64,000 nt of DNA from Styela clava. Its lineage: Eukaryota; Chordata; Ascidiacea; Stolidobranchia; Styelidae. Where the stretch lies: assembly GCF_964204865.1 (NCBI RefSeq), contig NC_135259.1:19974974-20038973 (forward strand), written 5' to 3'. The notes under the pieces were generated by a model. The model saw only the letters and a list, made by a program, of their open reading frames with translations. It ran no database searches and had not been told where the DNA came from. Every line of letters begins with the position of its first letter. The stretch's first letter is position 1. The translations under genes and the position numbers were made by a program. Below, one piece after another: positions 12,472 to 22,949 of this stretch.

Positions 12472-12786
12472 ACTTTCTTTTAAATGTACTGCTGATAAAT
12501 TAATTATTACTTTCATCACATTGACATTCTCGTTGTATACTTGTGCTTAGTAGCTTAGTAGTTAAGCTTTCTATTGTGGCTATTGTGGTGGAGTCTCTGA
12601 AAGCTTTTTCCGGAACCGTCGCAACTCAATTTATCAGACCGTTCATTTGTTATCTGTAATTGGAAGCGAATATCCGTTGTATGTGCCCGTTGCCTGTAAT
12701 TACCCAGCAAATAGTGTTTGTCCATTGGAAGGTAAGTACCGTTTATGATTATTTTTTATAGATTTTCGGTGCTTCGGCGTCCCATG

Positions 12787-12792
12787 GTCTCT

Positions 12793-12843
<51 letters not shown>

Positions 12844-12860
12844 GAGCCCACCCAGGGACG
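12787..12860 (+). tRNA. tRNA-Asn (GTT), array gene 2
   Basis: Consensus member of the array, with anticodon GTT and standard A and B boxes. The 5' flank is class I. The 3' flank reads TCTTTCCTTT with no TTTT run close by, so termination would rely on a weak T-rich signal or read on to the TTTT near 12893. Confidence 0.97.
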
Positions 12861-13612
12861 TCTTTCCTTTAAATACGCGTTCAAAAATTTACTCTTTTCC
12901 TCTCTTTATAACGTTTCAACATTGAAATAAAACGAAGTCCAGTAAACGCGGCATACTTACCCATAGTTGTTATAAGATGGTCGAGCCTACTGTTGTGCAA
13001 CAGTGCAGGGGATGCGAAACCTTCGGCCCGCGGAGAAGGCCAATTTTGAATGGTGTGCGGCCCTCGGAACGACTTGGTCGTTTTGAACTTAATTGGGTAC
13101 AAAATGTATCTATGGATCGTTTTGTAATTTATTATTTTCTTCTTATGGTTGTGAAAAAATCGCTTTCTGTTTAACTACAAAGCCATGCTTTGGAATTTTA
13201 GGTGGTTGATTACTGTTGTAGTCGCTAGAATGTTATTATTACTTCTATTTAATTTAAAAAATTTTGCGGGCTCTAAGGAATTAGCTTTTCCCCTCAAATT
13301 CTTGTGTGATGACGCCATCAAAATTTAAAAATGCGCGCCGTTTCGTGGTTCTGGGACCGCATTTCACGGTACTGTAAAGGATTTGATGCTACTCTTTTTT
13401 GGATTTCGTGTCCGTATATTCGAACATCGCTCTCTTGTTTTAAGTTGTGCTAGCCTCGCATGCAACTTTCTGCATTCTTTATTGTTTTGATTAATTCCAG
13501 ATGACCAAAAATAAATTGATTGAATTACCTCCCGCATGGCATTTGGTCATAAAAATGTAAATATCCTCGATCGTTATTTTTTAAACTTTTTATGTTGCGA
13601 TGGCGCCCGCCT

Positions 13613-13618
13613 GTCTCT

Positions 13619-13669
<51 letters not shown>

Positions 13670-13686
13670 GAGCCCACCCAGGGACG
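13613..13686 (+). tRNA. tRNA-Asn (GTT), array gene 3
   Basis: Consensus sequence with anticodon GTT. The 5' flank is class II (ends ATGTTGCGATGGCGCCCGCC, unlike class I). The 3' flank is TCTTTCTTTAAAAT with no TTTT run. Confidence 0.97.
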
Positions 13687-14112
13687 TCTTTCTTTAAAAT
13701 ACCTAGTTAAATAAATATTCATTTCATATCATTATAATTTACTTCATAACATATCAACATTAAAACAGGTTGGAAACCAGTGAACGCCGCATTAATATAT
13801 ACAGTACTTGCGCTTAGTCGTGAAAGTAGATCAAGCTACCTATTGTGGCTTAAAATGGCATAAACAAAACTTATCATCTTTAAAATATTGGAGAGCATCA
13901 AAAAATTTCCTCCCGATTCCCCGAAAGCTTTTTTCGGAACCGCCCGCAACTCAATTTATCAGACCGTTCATTTGTTATCTCTAATTGGAAGCGATTATCC
14001 GTTATAATTGCTCTTTGCTTGTAATTATCCAGCAAATAGCGTTTGTCCATTGGAAGGTAAATACCGTTTATGATTATTTTTATAAATATTCGGTGCCGTG
14101 GTGTTCCCCGTG

Positions 14113-14118
14113 GTCTCT

Positions 14119-14169
<51 letters not shown>

Positions 14170-14186
14170 GAGCCCACCCAGGGACG
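14113..14186 (+). tRNA. tRNA-Asn (GTT), array gene 4
   Basis: Consensus sequence with anticodon GTT. Class I 5' flank. TTTT terminator at 14197-14200. Counterpart of gene 7 in unit 2. Confidence 0.97.
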
Positions 14187-14658
14187 GCTTTGCTTCTTTT
14201 AAATACGCGTTCAAAAATTTACTCTTTTCCTCTCTTTATAACGTTTCAACATTGAAATAAAACGAAGTCCAGTAAACGCGGCATACTTACCCATAGTTGT
14301 TATAAAATGGTCGAGCCTACTGTTGTGCAACAGTGAAGGGGGTACGAAACCTTCGGCCCGCGCAGAAGTGCCAATTTTGAATTGTGTGCGGCCCTCGAAA
14401 CGACTTGTTCGTTTTGAACTTAAAATAAGAACACTTAAAAGTGGTGTGGACAGAACTTATCGTGTTTAAAACTTTAAAAAGCACTAAAAATGTCCTATAT
14501 ATATTTATAAAAATGAGCAACCAGACAACTATACAAGCTGCTATTGCTTTGGTAACCACATTCCCTATCAGAGGTAATGTCACTAATGATAAAATTGTTT
14601 TGTTAATGCCACTTTTATTTTTGACGCATTTGGATAGATTTTGATTGAACGACTAAGG

Positions 14659-15149
14659 CAGGGGTGGGCAACTTCTCTAGTCGACGGGCCAGATGTAGAA
14701 AAATGAAGTCCTCGGCGGGCCGGATTATTACAAAAAATACTTCGGTATCCAATCTTCGTTAAGTGCTCGACACCCTCCGTCAATTTTACGTTTCTTGGGA
14801 TATTCCATGGTTAATAAAACTTAATATAAAATCTAATTTCTAAAATCTAGGTATATTCAGAATCTAAATATAAATATAACTGATGACAGTAGTTGGGGAT
14901 GTTTACAACGCTCTCTGCTTTGACCTTATATTGTTTGTTTAACAAGTGTGCTAACGCAATTGTTTGTTCACTAAGGCTAAAGTATATTTCACCAGCTCGC
15001 ACTGACAGTGAGGCGAGAGTAGAGAGATCGGCAACTTTCGGGAATGATGCGACCACATTACAGAGTGTTGTTGGATACAGTCAGCGGGCCGGTCAAAAAT
15101 CTCGCAGCGGGCCGCACCCGGCCCGCGGGTCGTATGTTGCCCACCCCTG
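14659..15149. mobile_element. hAT-like element (491 bp) in duplication unit 1
   Basis: Termini are CAGGGGTGGGCAACTT and GTTGCCCACCCCTG, with a perfect 8-bp target duplication GACTAAGG (14651-14658 and 15150-15157). No transposase is present. The same insertion, with the same flanks, exists in unit 2 at 18037, so it predates the duplication. Confidence 0.93.
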
Positions 15150-15190
15150 GACTAAGGTATATTTTAAGTCTGATAGATGACTATTCACGG

Positions 15191-15401
15191 GGTACTCCCA
15201 TAGTGTGTGTTCCAGGTTAGGGTTGGGCCATAATTTTATGCCGATTTTCCGTTTTTTTGTCCTATACGAGTTCGGGGACTACCTGTGTTAGCCAAGTGAA
15301 CATCTCCTCTGCCCATAGGCTTCAGTCCGTTTACACAACTCGATGTAAAGTAGGTGGACAAAATTAGTTACCTCCATATTGGTACACACACTTCAAGGTG
15401 C
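15191..15401. mobile_element. MITE family C, copy 1 (in unit 1)
   Basis: The left end is GGTACTCCCATAGTGTGTG, then GGTTAGGGTTGGGCC. The right half carries ATGTAAAGTAGG...CCTCCATATTGGTACACACAC, as in the copy at 33296. The right terminus is degraded (TTCAAGGTGCG). Confidence 0.7.
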
Positions 15402-15769
15402 GAATTGTGTTGTAGTTCACAGACTGTCGAGTGAAATGGATAACTTCAAGGACCGTAACAGTTTGTAATCGGATAAGATATTAAACGGGTTATACTTAAC
15501 CATGGGTTGGTTCCGTCGGATTTGTGATTCCATGTTACAAATAAAACACCGATCTCTTGAACTCTTTGGTCGTTAGAAACTGACAAATTGACTTACGATG
15601 AAGCTATTAATCAGCATGCGAGAAAATGATTTACGAATACAAAAATTACGTCATTGCACACTTCCATCCTCAATTTATCAGACCACTCATTTATTATCTT
15701 CAATCGGTGTCGATTATCAGTTATAATTGCTCGCTGTAATAGTTGTAAAATGCTTGTCTGAAGAATTCT

Positions 15770-15930
15770 GACTTCGGAAACGTTACAAAAATACATTTGT
15801 GTAAGCGTGCAGCAAGACTCTTGAATTAAATAGAATAATCATTTTCACTCTTGCTATAGCATCCTTGTGTAATATGCATACGGATCCACCTGCGCAAAGG
15901 CATAGAGCAAGGAAAGGTAATTAGTTTCAC
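15770..15930. repeat. Half of a palindromic repeat (family F) in the gene 5 flank
   Basis: The block runs from CTTGTCTGAAGAATTCTGAC to CTGCGCAAAGGCATAGAGCA and matches the right half of the full palindrome at 49634-49945. It splits the class I flank of tRNA gene 5. An equivalent block sits in front of gene 8 at 18930-19090. Confidence 0.65.
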
Positions 15931-16042
15931 GCAACCCCAACCGTAAGTATATAATTACTCCACAGATAGTGTTTGTCCTTCAAAAGGTAAACACCCTTTA
16001 TCATTATTTTCCTAAACATTATGTGCTACTGCTTCTTCCGTG

Positions 16043-16116
16043 GTCTCTGTGGCGCAATTGGTTAGCGCGTTCGGCTGTTAACCGGAAGGTTGGTGGTTCG
16101 AGCCCACCCAGGGACG
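16043..16116 (+). tRNA. tRNA-Asn (GTT), array gene 5 (variant)
   Basis: Two changes from the array consensus: CAATTGG in the D loop, and CCGGAAGG, which makes one T-G wobble pair in the anticodon stem. Anticodon GTT and the B box are intact. TTTT terminator at 16123-16126. The class I flank is interrupted by a family F half. Gene 8 has the same two changes. Confidence 0.95.
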
Positions 16117-16997
16117 ACTTTCTTTTAAATACATCGCAAAAATAACATTGATAAAGAAGGGAGTCTAGTAAATACCGTTTACTCGCGTGTAGCTGTGAAA
16201 GGATGATCGATCTTGCTATTCGTATTACACAAGGGTGTGCAACTTTAATACACATTTATTGACCAATTGCATTTATTTACCATCTTTTTATAACGTGTCA
16301 ACATTAAAAGAGAACGGAGTCCACTAAACACCGTATCACTTACCCATAGTTGTTATAAGATGGTCGAGCCTACTGTTGTGCAACAATGCAGGGGATGCAA
16401 AACCTTCGGCCCGCGGAGAAGTGCCAATTTTGAATGGTGTGCGGCCCTCGAAACGACTTGGTCGTTTTGAACTTAATTGGGTACAAAATGTATCTATGGA
16501 TCGTTTTGTAATTTATTATTTTCTTCTTATGGTTGTGAAAAAAATCGCTTTCTGTTTAACTACAAAGCCATGCTTTGGAATTTTCGGTGGTTGATTACTG
16601 TTGTAGTCACTAGAATGTTATTATTACTTCTATTTAATTTAAAAAATTTTGCGGGCTCTAGCGAATTAGCTTTCCCCCTTAAATTCTTGTGTGATGACGC
16701 CATCAAAATTTAAAAATGCGCGCCGTTTCGTGGTTCTGGGACCGCATTTCAAGGTACTGTAAAGGATTTGATGCTACTCTTTTTTGGATTTCGTGTCCGT
16801 ATATTCGAACATCGCTCTCTTGTTTTAGGTTGTGCTAGCCTCGCATGCAACTTCCTGCATTCTTTATTGTTTTGATTAATTCCAGATGACCAAAAATAAA
16901 TTGATTGAATTACCTCCCGCATGGCATTTGGTCATAAAAATGTAAATATCCTCGATCGTTATTTTTTAAACTTTTTATGTTGCGATGGCGCCCGCCT

Positions 16998-17003
16998 GTC
17001 TCT

Positions 17004-17054
<51 letters not shown>

Positions 17055-17071
17055 GAGCCCACCCAGGGACG
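16998..17071 (+). tRNA. tRNA-Asn (GTT), array gene 6
   Basis: Consensus sequence. Class II 5' flank, counterpart of gene 3. 3' flank TCTTTCTTTAAAAT without a TTTT run. Confidence 0.97.
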
Positions 17072-17494
17072 TCTTTCTTTAAAATATCTTTTTAAATAAA
17101 TATTCATTTCATATCATTATTATTTACTTCATAACATATCAACATTAAAACAGGTTGGAAACCAGTAAACACCGCATATATATATACAGTACTTGCGCTT
17201 AGTCGTGAAAGTAGATCAAGCTACCTATTGTGGCTTAAAATGGCATAAACAAAACTTATCATCTTTAAAATATTGGAGAGCATCAAAAAAATTCCTCCTG
17301 AGTCTCTGAGAGCTTTTTTCGGAACCGTCGCAACTCAATTTATCAGAAAACTCATTTGTTATCTGTAATTGGAAGCGAATATCCCTTATATGTGCTCGTT
17401 GCCTGCAATTACCCAGCAAATAGCGTTTGTCCATTGGAAGGTAAGTATCGTTTATGATTATTTTTATAGATATTCGGTGCTGCGGCGTCCCGTG

Positions 17495-17500
17495 GTCTCT

Positions 17501-17561
<61 letters not shown>

Positions 17562-17568
17562 AGGGACG
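17495..17568 (+). tRNA. tRNA-Asn (GTT), array gene 7
   Basis: Anticodon GTT, with B box GGTTCAAGCCC as in gene 1. Class I flank. TTTT at 17575-17578. It is the positional counterpart of gene 4, but the B-box base is shared with gene 1 instead, which suggests gene conversion or recurrent change. Confidence 0.97.
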
Positions 17569-18036
17569 ACTTTCTTTTAAATACGCGTTCAAAAATTTAC
17601 TCTTTTCCTCTCTTCATAACATTTCAACATTGAAATAAAACGAAGTCCAGTAAACGCCGCATACTTACCCATAGTTGTTATAAGATGGTCGAGCCTGCTG
17701 TTGTGCAACAGTGCAGGGGGTACGAAACCTTCGGCCCGCGGAGAAGTGCCAATTTTGAATGGTGTGCGGCCCTCGAAACGACTTGATCGTTTTGAACTTA
17801 AAATAAGAACACTTAAAAGTGGTGTGGACAGAACTTATCGTGTTTAAAACTTTAAAAAGCACTAAAAATGTCCTATATATATTTATAAAAATGAGCAACC
17901 AGACAACTATACAAGCTGCTATTGCTTTGGTAACCACATTCCCTATCAGAGGTAATGTCACTAATGATAAAATTGTTTTGTTAATGCCACTTTTATTTTT
18001 GACGCATTTGGATAGATTTTGATTGAACGACTAAGG

Positions 18037-18309
18037 CAGGGGTGGGCAACTTCTCTAGTCGACGGGCCAGATGTAGAAAAATGAAGTCCTCGGCGGGCCG
18101 GATTATTACAAAAAATACTTCGGTATCCAATCTTCGCTAAAGTATATTTCACCAGCTCGCACTGACAGTGAGGCGAGAGTAGAGAGATCGGCAACTTTCG
18201 GGAATGATGCGACCACATTACAAAGTGTTGTTGGATACAGTCAGCGGGCCGGTCAAAAATCTCGCAGCGGGCCGCACCCGGCCCGCGGGTCGTATGTTGC
18301 CCACCCCTG
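18037..18309. mobile_element. hAT-like element (273 bp, internally deleted) in unit 2
   Basis: Same termini and the same GACTAAGG duplication as the 491-bp copy at 14659, so it is the same insertion event copied by the unit duplication. It lacks 218 internal bases. The junction reads AATCTTCGCTAAAGTATATT with only 1 bp of microhomology. Confidence 0.93.
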
Positions 18310-18350
18310 GACTAAGGTATATTTTAAGTCTGATAGATGACTATTCACGG

Positions 18351-18561
18351 GGTACTCCCATAGTGTGTGTTCCAGGTTAGGGTTGGGCCATAATTTTATG
18401 CCGATTTTCCGTTTTTTTGTCCTATACGAGTTCGGGGACTACCTGTGTTAGCCAAGTGAACATCTCCTCTGCCCATAGGCTTCAGTCCGTTTACACAACT
18501 CGATGTAAAGTAGGTGGACAAAATTAGTTACCTCCATATTGGTACACACACTTCAAGGTGC
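18351..18561. mobile_element. MITE family C, copy 1' (in unit 2)
   Basis: Copy of 15191-15401 made by the unit duplication, not by a separate transposition: the flanking sequence on both sides also matches. Confidence 0.7.
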
Positions 18562-19202
18562 GAATTGTGTTGTAGTTCACAGACTGTCGAGTGAAATGGA
18601 TAACTTCAAGGACCGTAACAGTTTGTAATCGGATAAGATATTAAACGGGTTATACTTAACCATGGGTTGGTTCCGTCGGATTTGTGATTCCATGTTACAA
18701 ATAAAACACCGATCTCTTGAACTCTTTGGTCGTTAGAAACTGACAAATTGACTTACGATGAAGCTATTAATCAGCATGCGAGAAAATGATTTACGAATAC
18801 AAAAATTACGTCATTGCACACTTCCATCCTCAATTTATCAGACCACTCATTTATTATCTTCAATCGGTGTCGATTATCAGTTATAATTGCTCGCTGTAAT
18901 AGTTGTAAAATGCTTGTCTGAAGAATTCTGACTTCGGAAACGTTACAAAAATACATTTGTGTAAGCGTGCAGCAAGACTCTTGAATTAAATAGAATAATC
19001 ATTTTCACTCTTGCTATAGCATCCTTGTGTAATATGCATACGGATCCACCTGCGCAAAGGCATAGAGCAAGGAAAGGTAATTAGTTTCACGCAACCCCAA
19101 CCGTAAGTATATAATTACTCCACAGATAGTGTTTGTCCTTCAAAAGGTAAACACCCTTTATCATTATTTTCCTAAACATTATGTGCTACTGCTTCTTCCG
19201 TG

Positions 19203-19276
19203 GTCTCTGTGGCGCAATTGGTTAGCGCGTTCGGCTGTTAACCGGAAGGTTGGTGGTTCGAGCCCACCCAGGGACG
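19203..19276 (+). tRNA. tRNA-Asn (GTT), array gene 8 (variant)
   Basis: Carries the same two substitutions as gene 5 (CAATTGG and CCGGAAGG), as expected for its duplication partner. TTTT terminator at 19283-19286. Confidence 0.95.
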
Positions 19277-19484
19277 ACTTTCTTTTAAATACATCGTAAA
19301 AATAACATTGATAAAGAAAGGAGTCCAGTAAACACCGTTTACTCGCGTGTAGTTATGAAAGGATGATCGATCTTGCTATTCGTATTACACAAGGGTGTGC
19401 AACTTTTAATGCAGGAGGGCCAGATACGAATAACTGGGTGTTAACGCGGGCCGCACATTTATTGACCATGTGCATTTATTTACC

Positions 19485-20218
19485 ATCTTTTTATAACGTG
19501 TCAACATTAAAAGAGAACGGAGTCCGCTAAACACCGTATCACTTACCCATAGTCTTTATGTGATGGTCGAACCTGCTATTGTGCAACAATGCAGGGGGTG
19601 CGCAACCTTCAGCCCGTGGAGAAGTGCCAATTTTGAATGGTGTGCGGCCCTCGAAACGACTTGGTCGTTTTGAACTTAATTGGGTACAAAATGTATCTAT
19701 GGATCGTTTTGTAATTTATTATTTTCTTCTCATGGTTGTGAAAAATATCGCTTTCTGTTCAACTACAAAGCCATGCTTTGGAATTTTCGCTGGTTGATTA
19801 CTGGTGTAGTCGCTAGAATGTTATTATTACTTCTATTTAATTTAAAAATTTTAGCGGGCTCTAGGGAATTAGCTTTTCATTTCAAATTCTTGTGTGATAA
19901 CGCCATTAAAATTCAAAAATGCGCACCGTTTCGTGAATCTGGGACCGCATTTCAAGGTATTGTAAAGGATTTGATGCTACTCTTTTTTGGATTGCGTGTC
20001 CGTATATTCGAACATCGCTCTCTTGTTCTACGTTGTGCTAGCCTTGCAAGCAACTTTCTTCATTCTTTGTTGTTTTGAATAATTCCAGATGAGAGAGAGA
20101 GATTTATTATTTTGTCAACCATAAAACAAGCAATGGTACAATAAAATATATACAAAATATGCAAGTTAATTCGTTTTTTTTTTAACTTTTTATGTTGCGA
20201 CGGCGCCCGCCGGTCTCT

Positions 20219-20269
<51 letters not shown>

Positions 20270-20650
20270 GAGCCCACCCAGGGACGACTGTCTTTTGAAT
20301 ACATTGTTGAAAAATATTCCTTTCATCAGATTGTCATTCTCGTCATAACGTGCCAACATTGAAAAAGGATGGAGACTAGTAAACGCGTATTCTTATGCTT
20401 AGTCGCGGAAAAAGACTAAGCTTTCATTATGGCTAAAAAAAGCATAAACAAAACTTACCATCTTTAAAAATATTGCTTGATACCAAAAAATTTCCTTGCG
20501 GGTCTCTTGAGCGCTTTTCTCGGAACCCGCAACCCAATTTATCAGACCACTCATTTGTTATCTTCAATCGGTAGCGATTATCCGTTATGATTGCTCGTGG
20601 CTTGTAAGTACTCTGCAAATATCATTTGTTAATTCGAAGGTAAACCATTC
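19485..20650 (+). repeat. Partial duplication unit 3 of the tRNA-Asn array
   Basis: Starts like units 1 and 2 and contains gene 9. The sequence at 20430-20646 is a class I 5' flank, but the tRNA expected next is absent. At about 20650 it is joined directly to class II flank sequence (AACTTTCTGCATTC). Confidence 0.75.
20213..20286 (+). tRNA. tRNA-Asn (GTT), array gene 9
   Basis: Consensus sequence. Class II flank, but about 110 bp of that flank (20090-20180) is replaced by unrelated AT-rich sequence with a GA run. TTTT terminator at 20293-20296. Confidence 0.97.
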
Positions 20651-20688
20651 AACTTTCTGCATTCTTTGTTGTTTTCAATTATTCTAGA

Positions 20689-21350
20689 TAGGCTTACCAT
20701 ACGTCCCGTTTTAGGCGGGACAGTCCCGCTTTCTAGCGTCTTGTCCCGCCGTACCGACAAGTCAGCCAAAAGTCCCGCTTTTGCGTTCAGCCATTCAGCA
20801 CAATACACGAACATGTTCTCGTTACTATTGTTGCTGTGTAGCGCAACGCTAGCCTACTTACTGAAAGTGAATGTGTTATGTTGTTTGTTTCGTTGTTCCC
20901 GCTAACATCGTTAGTGAACGTATCACATGTAAAATCAGTTCTAATTGGTCCTGTTCGGACGTTCACACGAATGTAACATTGAACAACGTGTTTTTGAAGT
21001 TGTTATCTACAGAAAAGCATGCTTAGCAAATAAGTAAATTCTCAATGCTTGAAAACGGTAGACTATTTCATTATTCTTTATTCCTTTTGCTGTACATAAA
21101 AAAATCTAAATTTGGATCATTTGTATCGTTAGCGTCTATTCCTTTTTATTTTTCGAACTGAACCCGATATTTAGACAAAGAATATGCGCATGAACTATCG
21201 ATGACAATATGGTCAATTAAGATAACCGGGATGGCTTTAAATGTAGGCCTATGTAGTAAAATCGGAAACTGTAAAGTTACAGGGTCACAGCCAAGGGGTC
21301 GTGTCTTTGGAGGCGTCCCACTTTGAAGTCCAAAAAATATGGTAACCCTA
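20689..21350. mobile_element. hAT-like element (662 bp) upstream of tRNA gene 10
   Basis: Termini are TAGGCTTACCATA and TATGGTAACCCTA. The 8-bp target duplication is ATTCTAGA (20681-20688) and ATTCCAGA (21351-21358). It splits the class II flank of gene 10: the undisturbed sequence is seen at 13491-13510. It contains the GGCGGGACAGTCCCGC motif typical of this widespread hAT type. No transposase. Confidence 0.92.
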
Positions 21351-21471
21351 ATTCCAGATGACCGAAAAAGCGATCTATTGAATTACCTCCCGCATGGCAT
21401 TTGGTCATAAAAATGCAAATATCCTCGATCGTTATTTTTTTAAACTTTTTATGCTACGCTCTTCTTCGCTG

Positions 21472-21488
21472 GTCTCTGTGGCGCAATT

Positions 21489-21528
<40 letters not shown>

Positions 21529-21545
21529 GAGCCCACCCAGGGACG
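21472..21545 (+). tRNA. tRNA-Asn (GTT), array gene 10
   Basis: One change (CAATTGG in the D loop). Class II flank, itself fused to a class I flank further upstream. The first TTTT (21555-21558) is the first half of the TTTTAGAT target duplication of the hAT element that starts at 21563. Confidence 0.97.
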
Positions 21546-21562
21546 ACTACTTTATTTTAGAT

Positions 21563-22235
21563 CAGTGCTCTTTCAACAGGGGTTCCGCGCAACCCTAGGG
21601 TTCCGCAACATATGTAGTGGGGTTACTTGAATTTATAGGATTCCTTAGGGGTTCCGCGTAAAGAAAAAATTGACTGCTGGGCCAGTAAAGTTGCAAAAAA
21701 TGGTTATTCTTCTGTTCCGTTTTTGGATGAATTTCTAAGTGCGCAACAGCAAGAAGGACTCTCAGATATCCGTAATGATATTAATTTGGAGGAAACCTTC
21801 GAAAAACATGGAAATGAATATTTTTGGATTTCTCTTTACAAAGAGGGTACAGCCATTGCAAAAGAAGCATTAAAACTTCTGTGTCAATTTCCCAATACCT
21901 ATTCGTGTAACTCAGCATTTTCTGCTTTAACAACTATTGAAACCAAAAAAGAAGTTTTTAAAGAGTGTAGACATGAGTATGAGAATTGCTTTGAGCGCCG
22001 TGGTGCCACGATTCAAGAAGATTGCAAAGGAATGCAAGAACAATCTAGTCATTGAATTTCACGCTTGTTACCTTCTTTCTGTTTCGTTGTTGAAGTAGAA
22101 ATATTTCAATTACAAATATTTCGTGTTACGAGTAGCCTATTTCGTGTTTTATTTTTATTTTTGCTATTTGAGGTTCCTTAAAAAAACAAAAATGATATCA
22201 GGGTTTTGCAATAACAAAAAGGTTGAAGAGCATTG
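21563..22235 (+). mobile_element. hAT element with transposase remnant (673 bp)
   Basis: The left end is CAGTGCTCTTTCAACAGGGG and the right end is GGTTGAAGAGCATTG. It is flanked by a perfect 8-bp target duplication TTTTAGAT (21555-21562 and 22236-22243). It holds only the C-terminal part of a transposase, so it is an internally deleted copy. The insertion site is 17 bp past the end of tRNA gene 10. Confidence 0.93.
21723..22075 (+). pseudogene. hAT transposase C-terminal fragment, frameshifted
   Basis: The open frame from 21723 encodes an FWISL...AKEALKLLCQFPNTY block followed by a CNSAFSALTTIETK block. This is the pattern of the C-terminal dimerisation region of ZBED5-like domesticated and transposon hAT proteins (established family knowledge). 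After about 21955 the homologous reading continues in another frame (an IALSAVVPRFKKIAKE block). One frameshift therefore breaks it, and the first frame ends in unrelated residues at 22055. The DNA-binding and catalytic parts are absent. It cannot encode an active transposase. Confidence 0.75.
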
Positions 22236-22655
22236 TTTTAGATACCTTGCTTTAACAATACTTCCTTTCATCTCATTGCCATTCACTTCAGAACGTGTAA
22301 TAATTGATAAAATTGATAAAGGATGGTGACCAGTAAACACTGTTTCGCCTACTTGTGCTTGGTCATGAAAGTAGACCAAGCTTGCAATTGTGGCTAAAAA
22401 TGGCATAAAGTAGACAAACATTAAAATGTGTACAATATTGGAGAGCACCAAAAACTTTCCTCCCGAGTCTCCGAGAGCTTTTCTCGGAACCCGCATCTCA
22501 GTTTATCATCCACGCATTTGTTATCTCTAATTGGAAGCGATTATCGGTTATAATTGCCCGTTGCTTGTAACTACTCAGCAAGTATCGTTTGTCAATTAGA
22601 AGGTAAATACCGTTTATGATGATTTTCATATATATTCGGTGCCGACGCGTCCGTG

Positions 22656-22661
22656 GTCTCT

Positions 22662-22712
<51 letters not shown>

Positions 22713-22729
22713 GAGCCCACCCAGGGACG
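22656..22729 (+). tRNA. tRNA-Asn (GTT), array gene 11 (last)
   Basis: Consensus sequence. Class I flank, with TTTT at 22736-22739. The 3' flank repeats that of genes 2, 4 and 7 up to about 22950 and then diverges, which marks the end of the array. Confidence 0.97.
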
Positions 22730-22949
22730 GCCTTCTTTTAAATGCGCTTCTTTAAATTTACTCTTTTCCTCTCTTCATAACGTTTCAACATTGAAATAGA
22801 ACAAAGTCCAGTAAACGTCGCATACTTGCCCATAGGATGGTCGAGCCTGCTATTGGACAACAGTGTAGGGGGTGCGCAACCTTCAGCCCGCGGAGAAGTG
22901 CCAATTTTGAATGGTGTGTGGCCCTCGGAACGACTTGGACATTTAGGAC

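Larger units (their letters stand above)
12900..16270 (+). repeat. Tandem duplication unit 1 of the tRNA-Asn array
   Basis: About 3.37 kb carrying tRNA genes 3, 4 and 5. Its sequence is repeated in order in 16271-19484, with genes 6, 7 and 8, and partly from 19485. Matching genes are offset by 3385, 3382 and 3160 bp. The smaller last offset comes from an internal deletion in unit 2. It includes a hAT-like element at 14659-15149 and MITE C at 15191. Confidence 0.9.
16271..19484 (+). repeat. Tandem duplication unit 2 of the tRNA-Asn array
   Basis: About 3.21 kb with tRNA genes 6, 7 and 8, colinear with 12900-16270. Long stretches are identical, for example 18310-19090 against 15150-15930. It lacks 218 bp inside the hAT-like element (positions 14759-14976 of unit 1). 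Confidence 0.9.

Noticed and set aside
14441-14644. Identical 67-codon frames at 14441 and 17819
   Set aside because: Identity is explained by the tandem duplication of non-coding DNA; there is no motif or codon signal.
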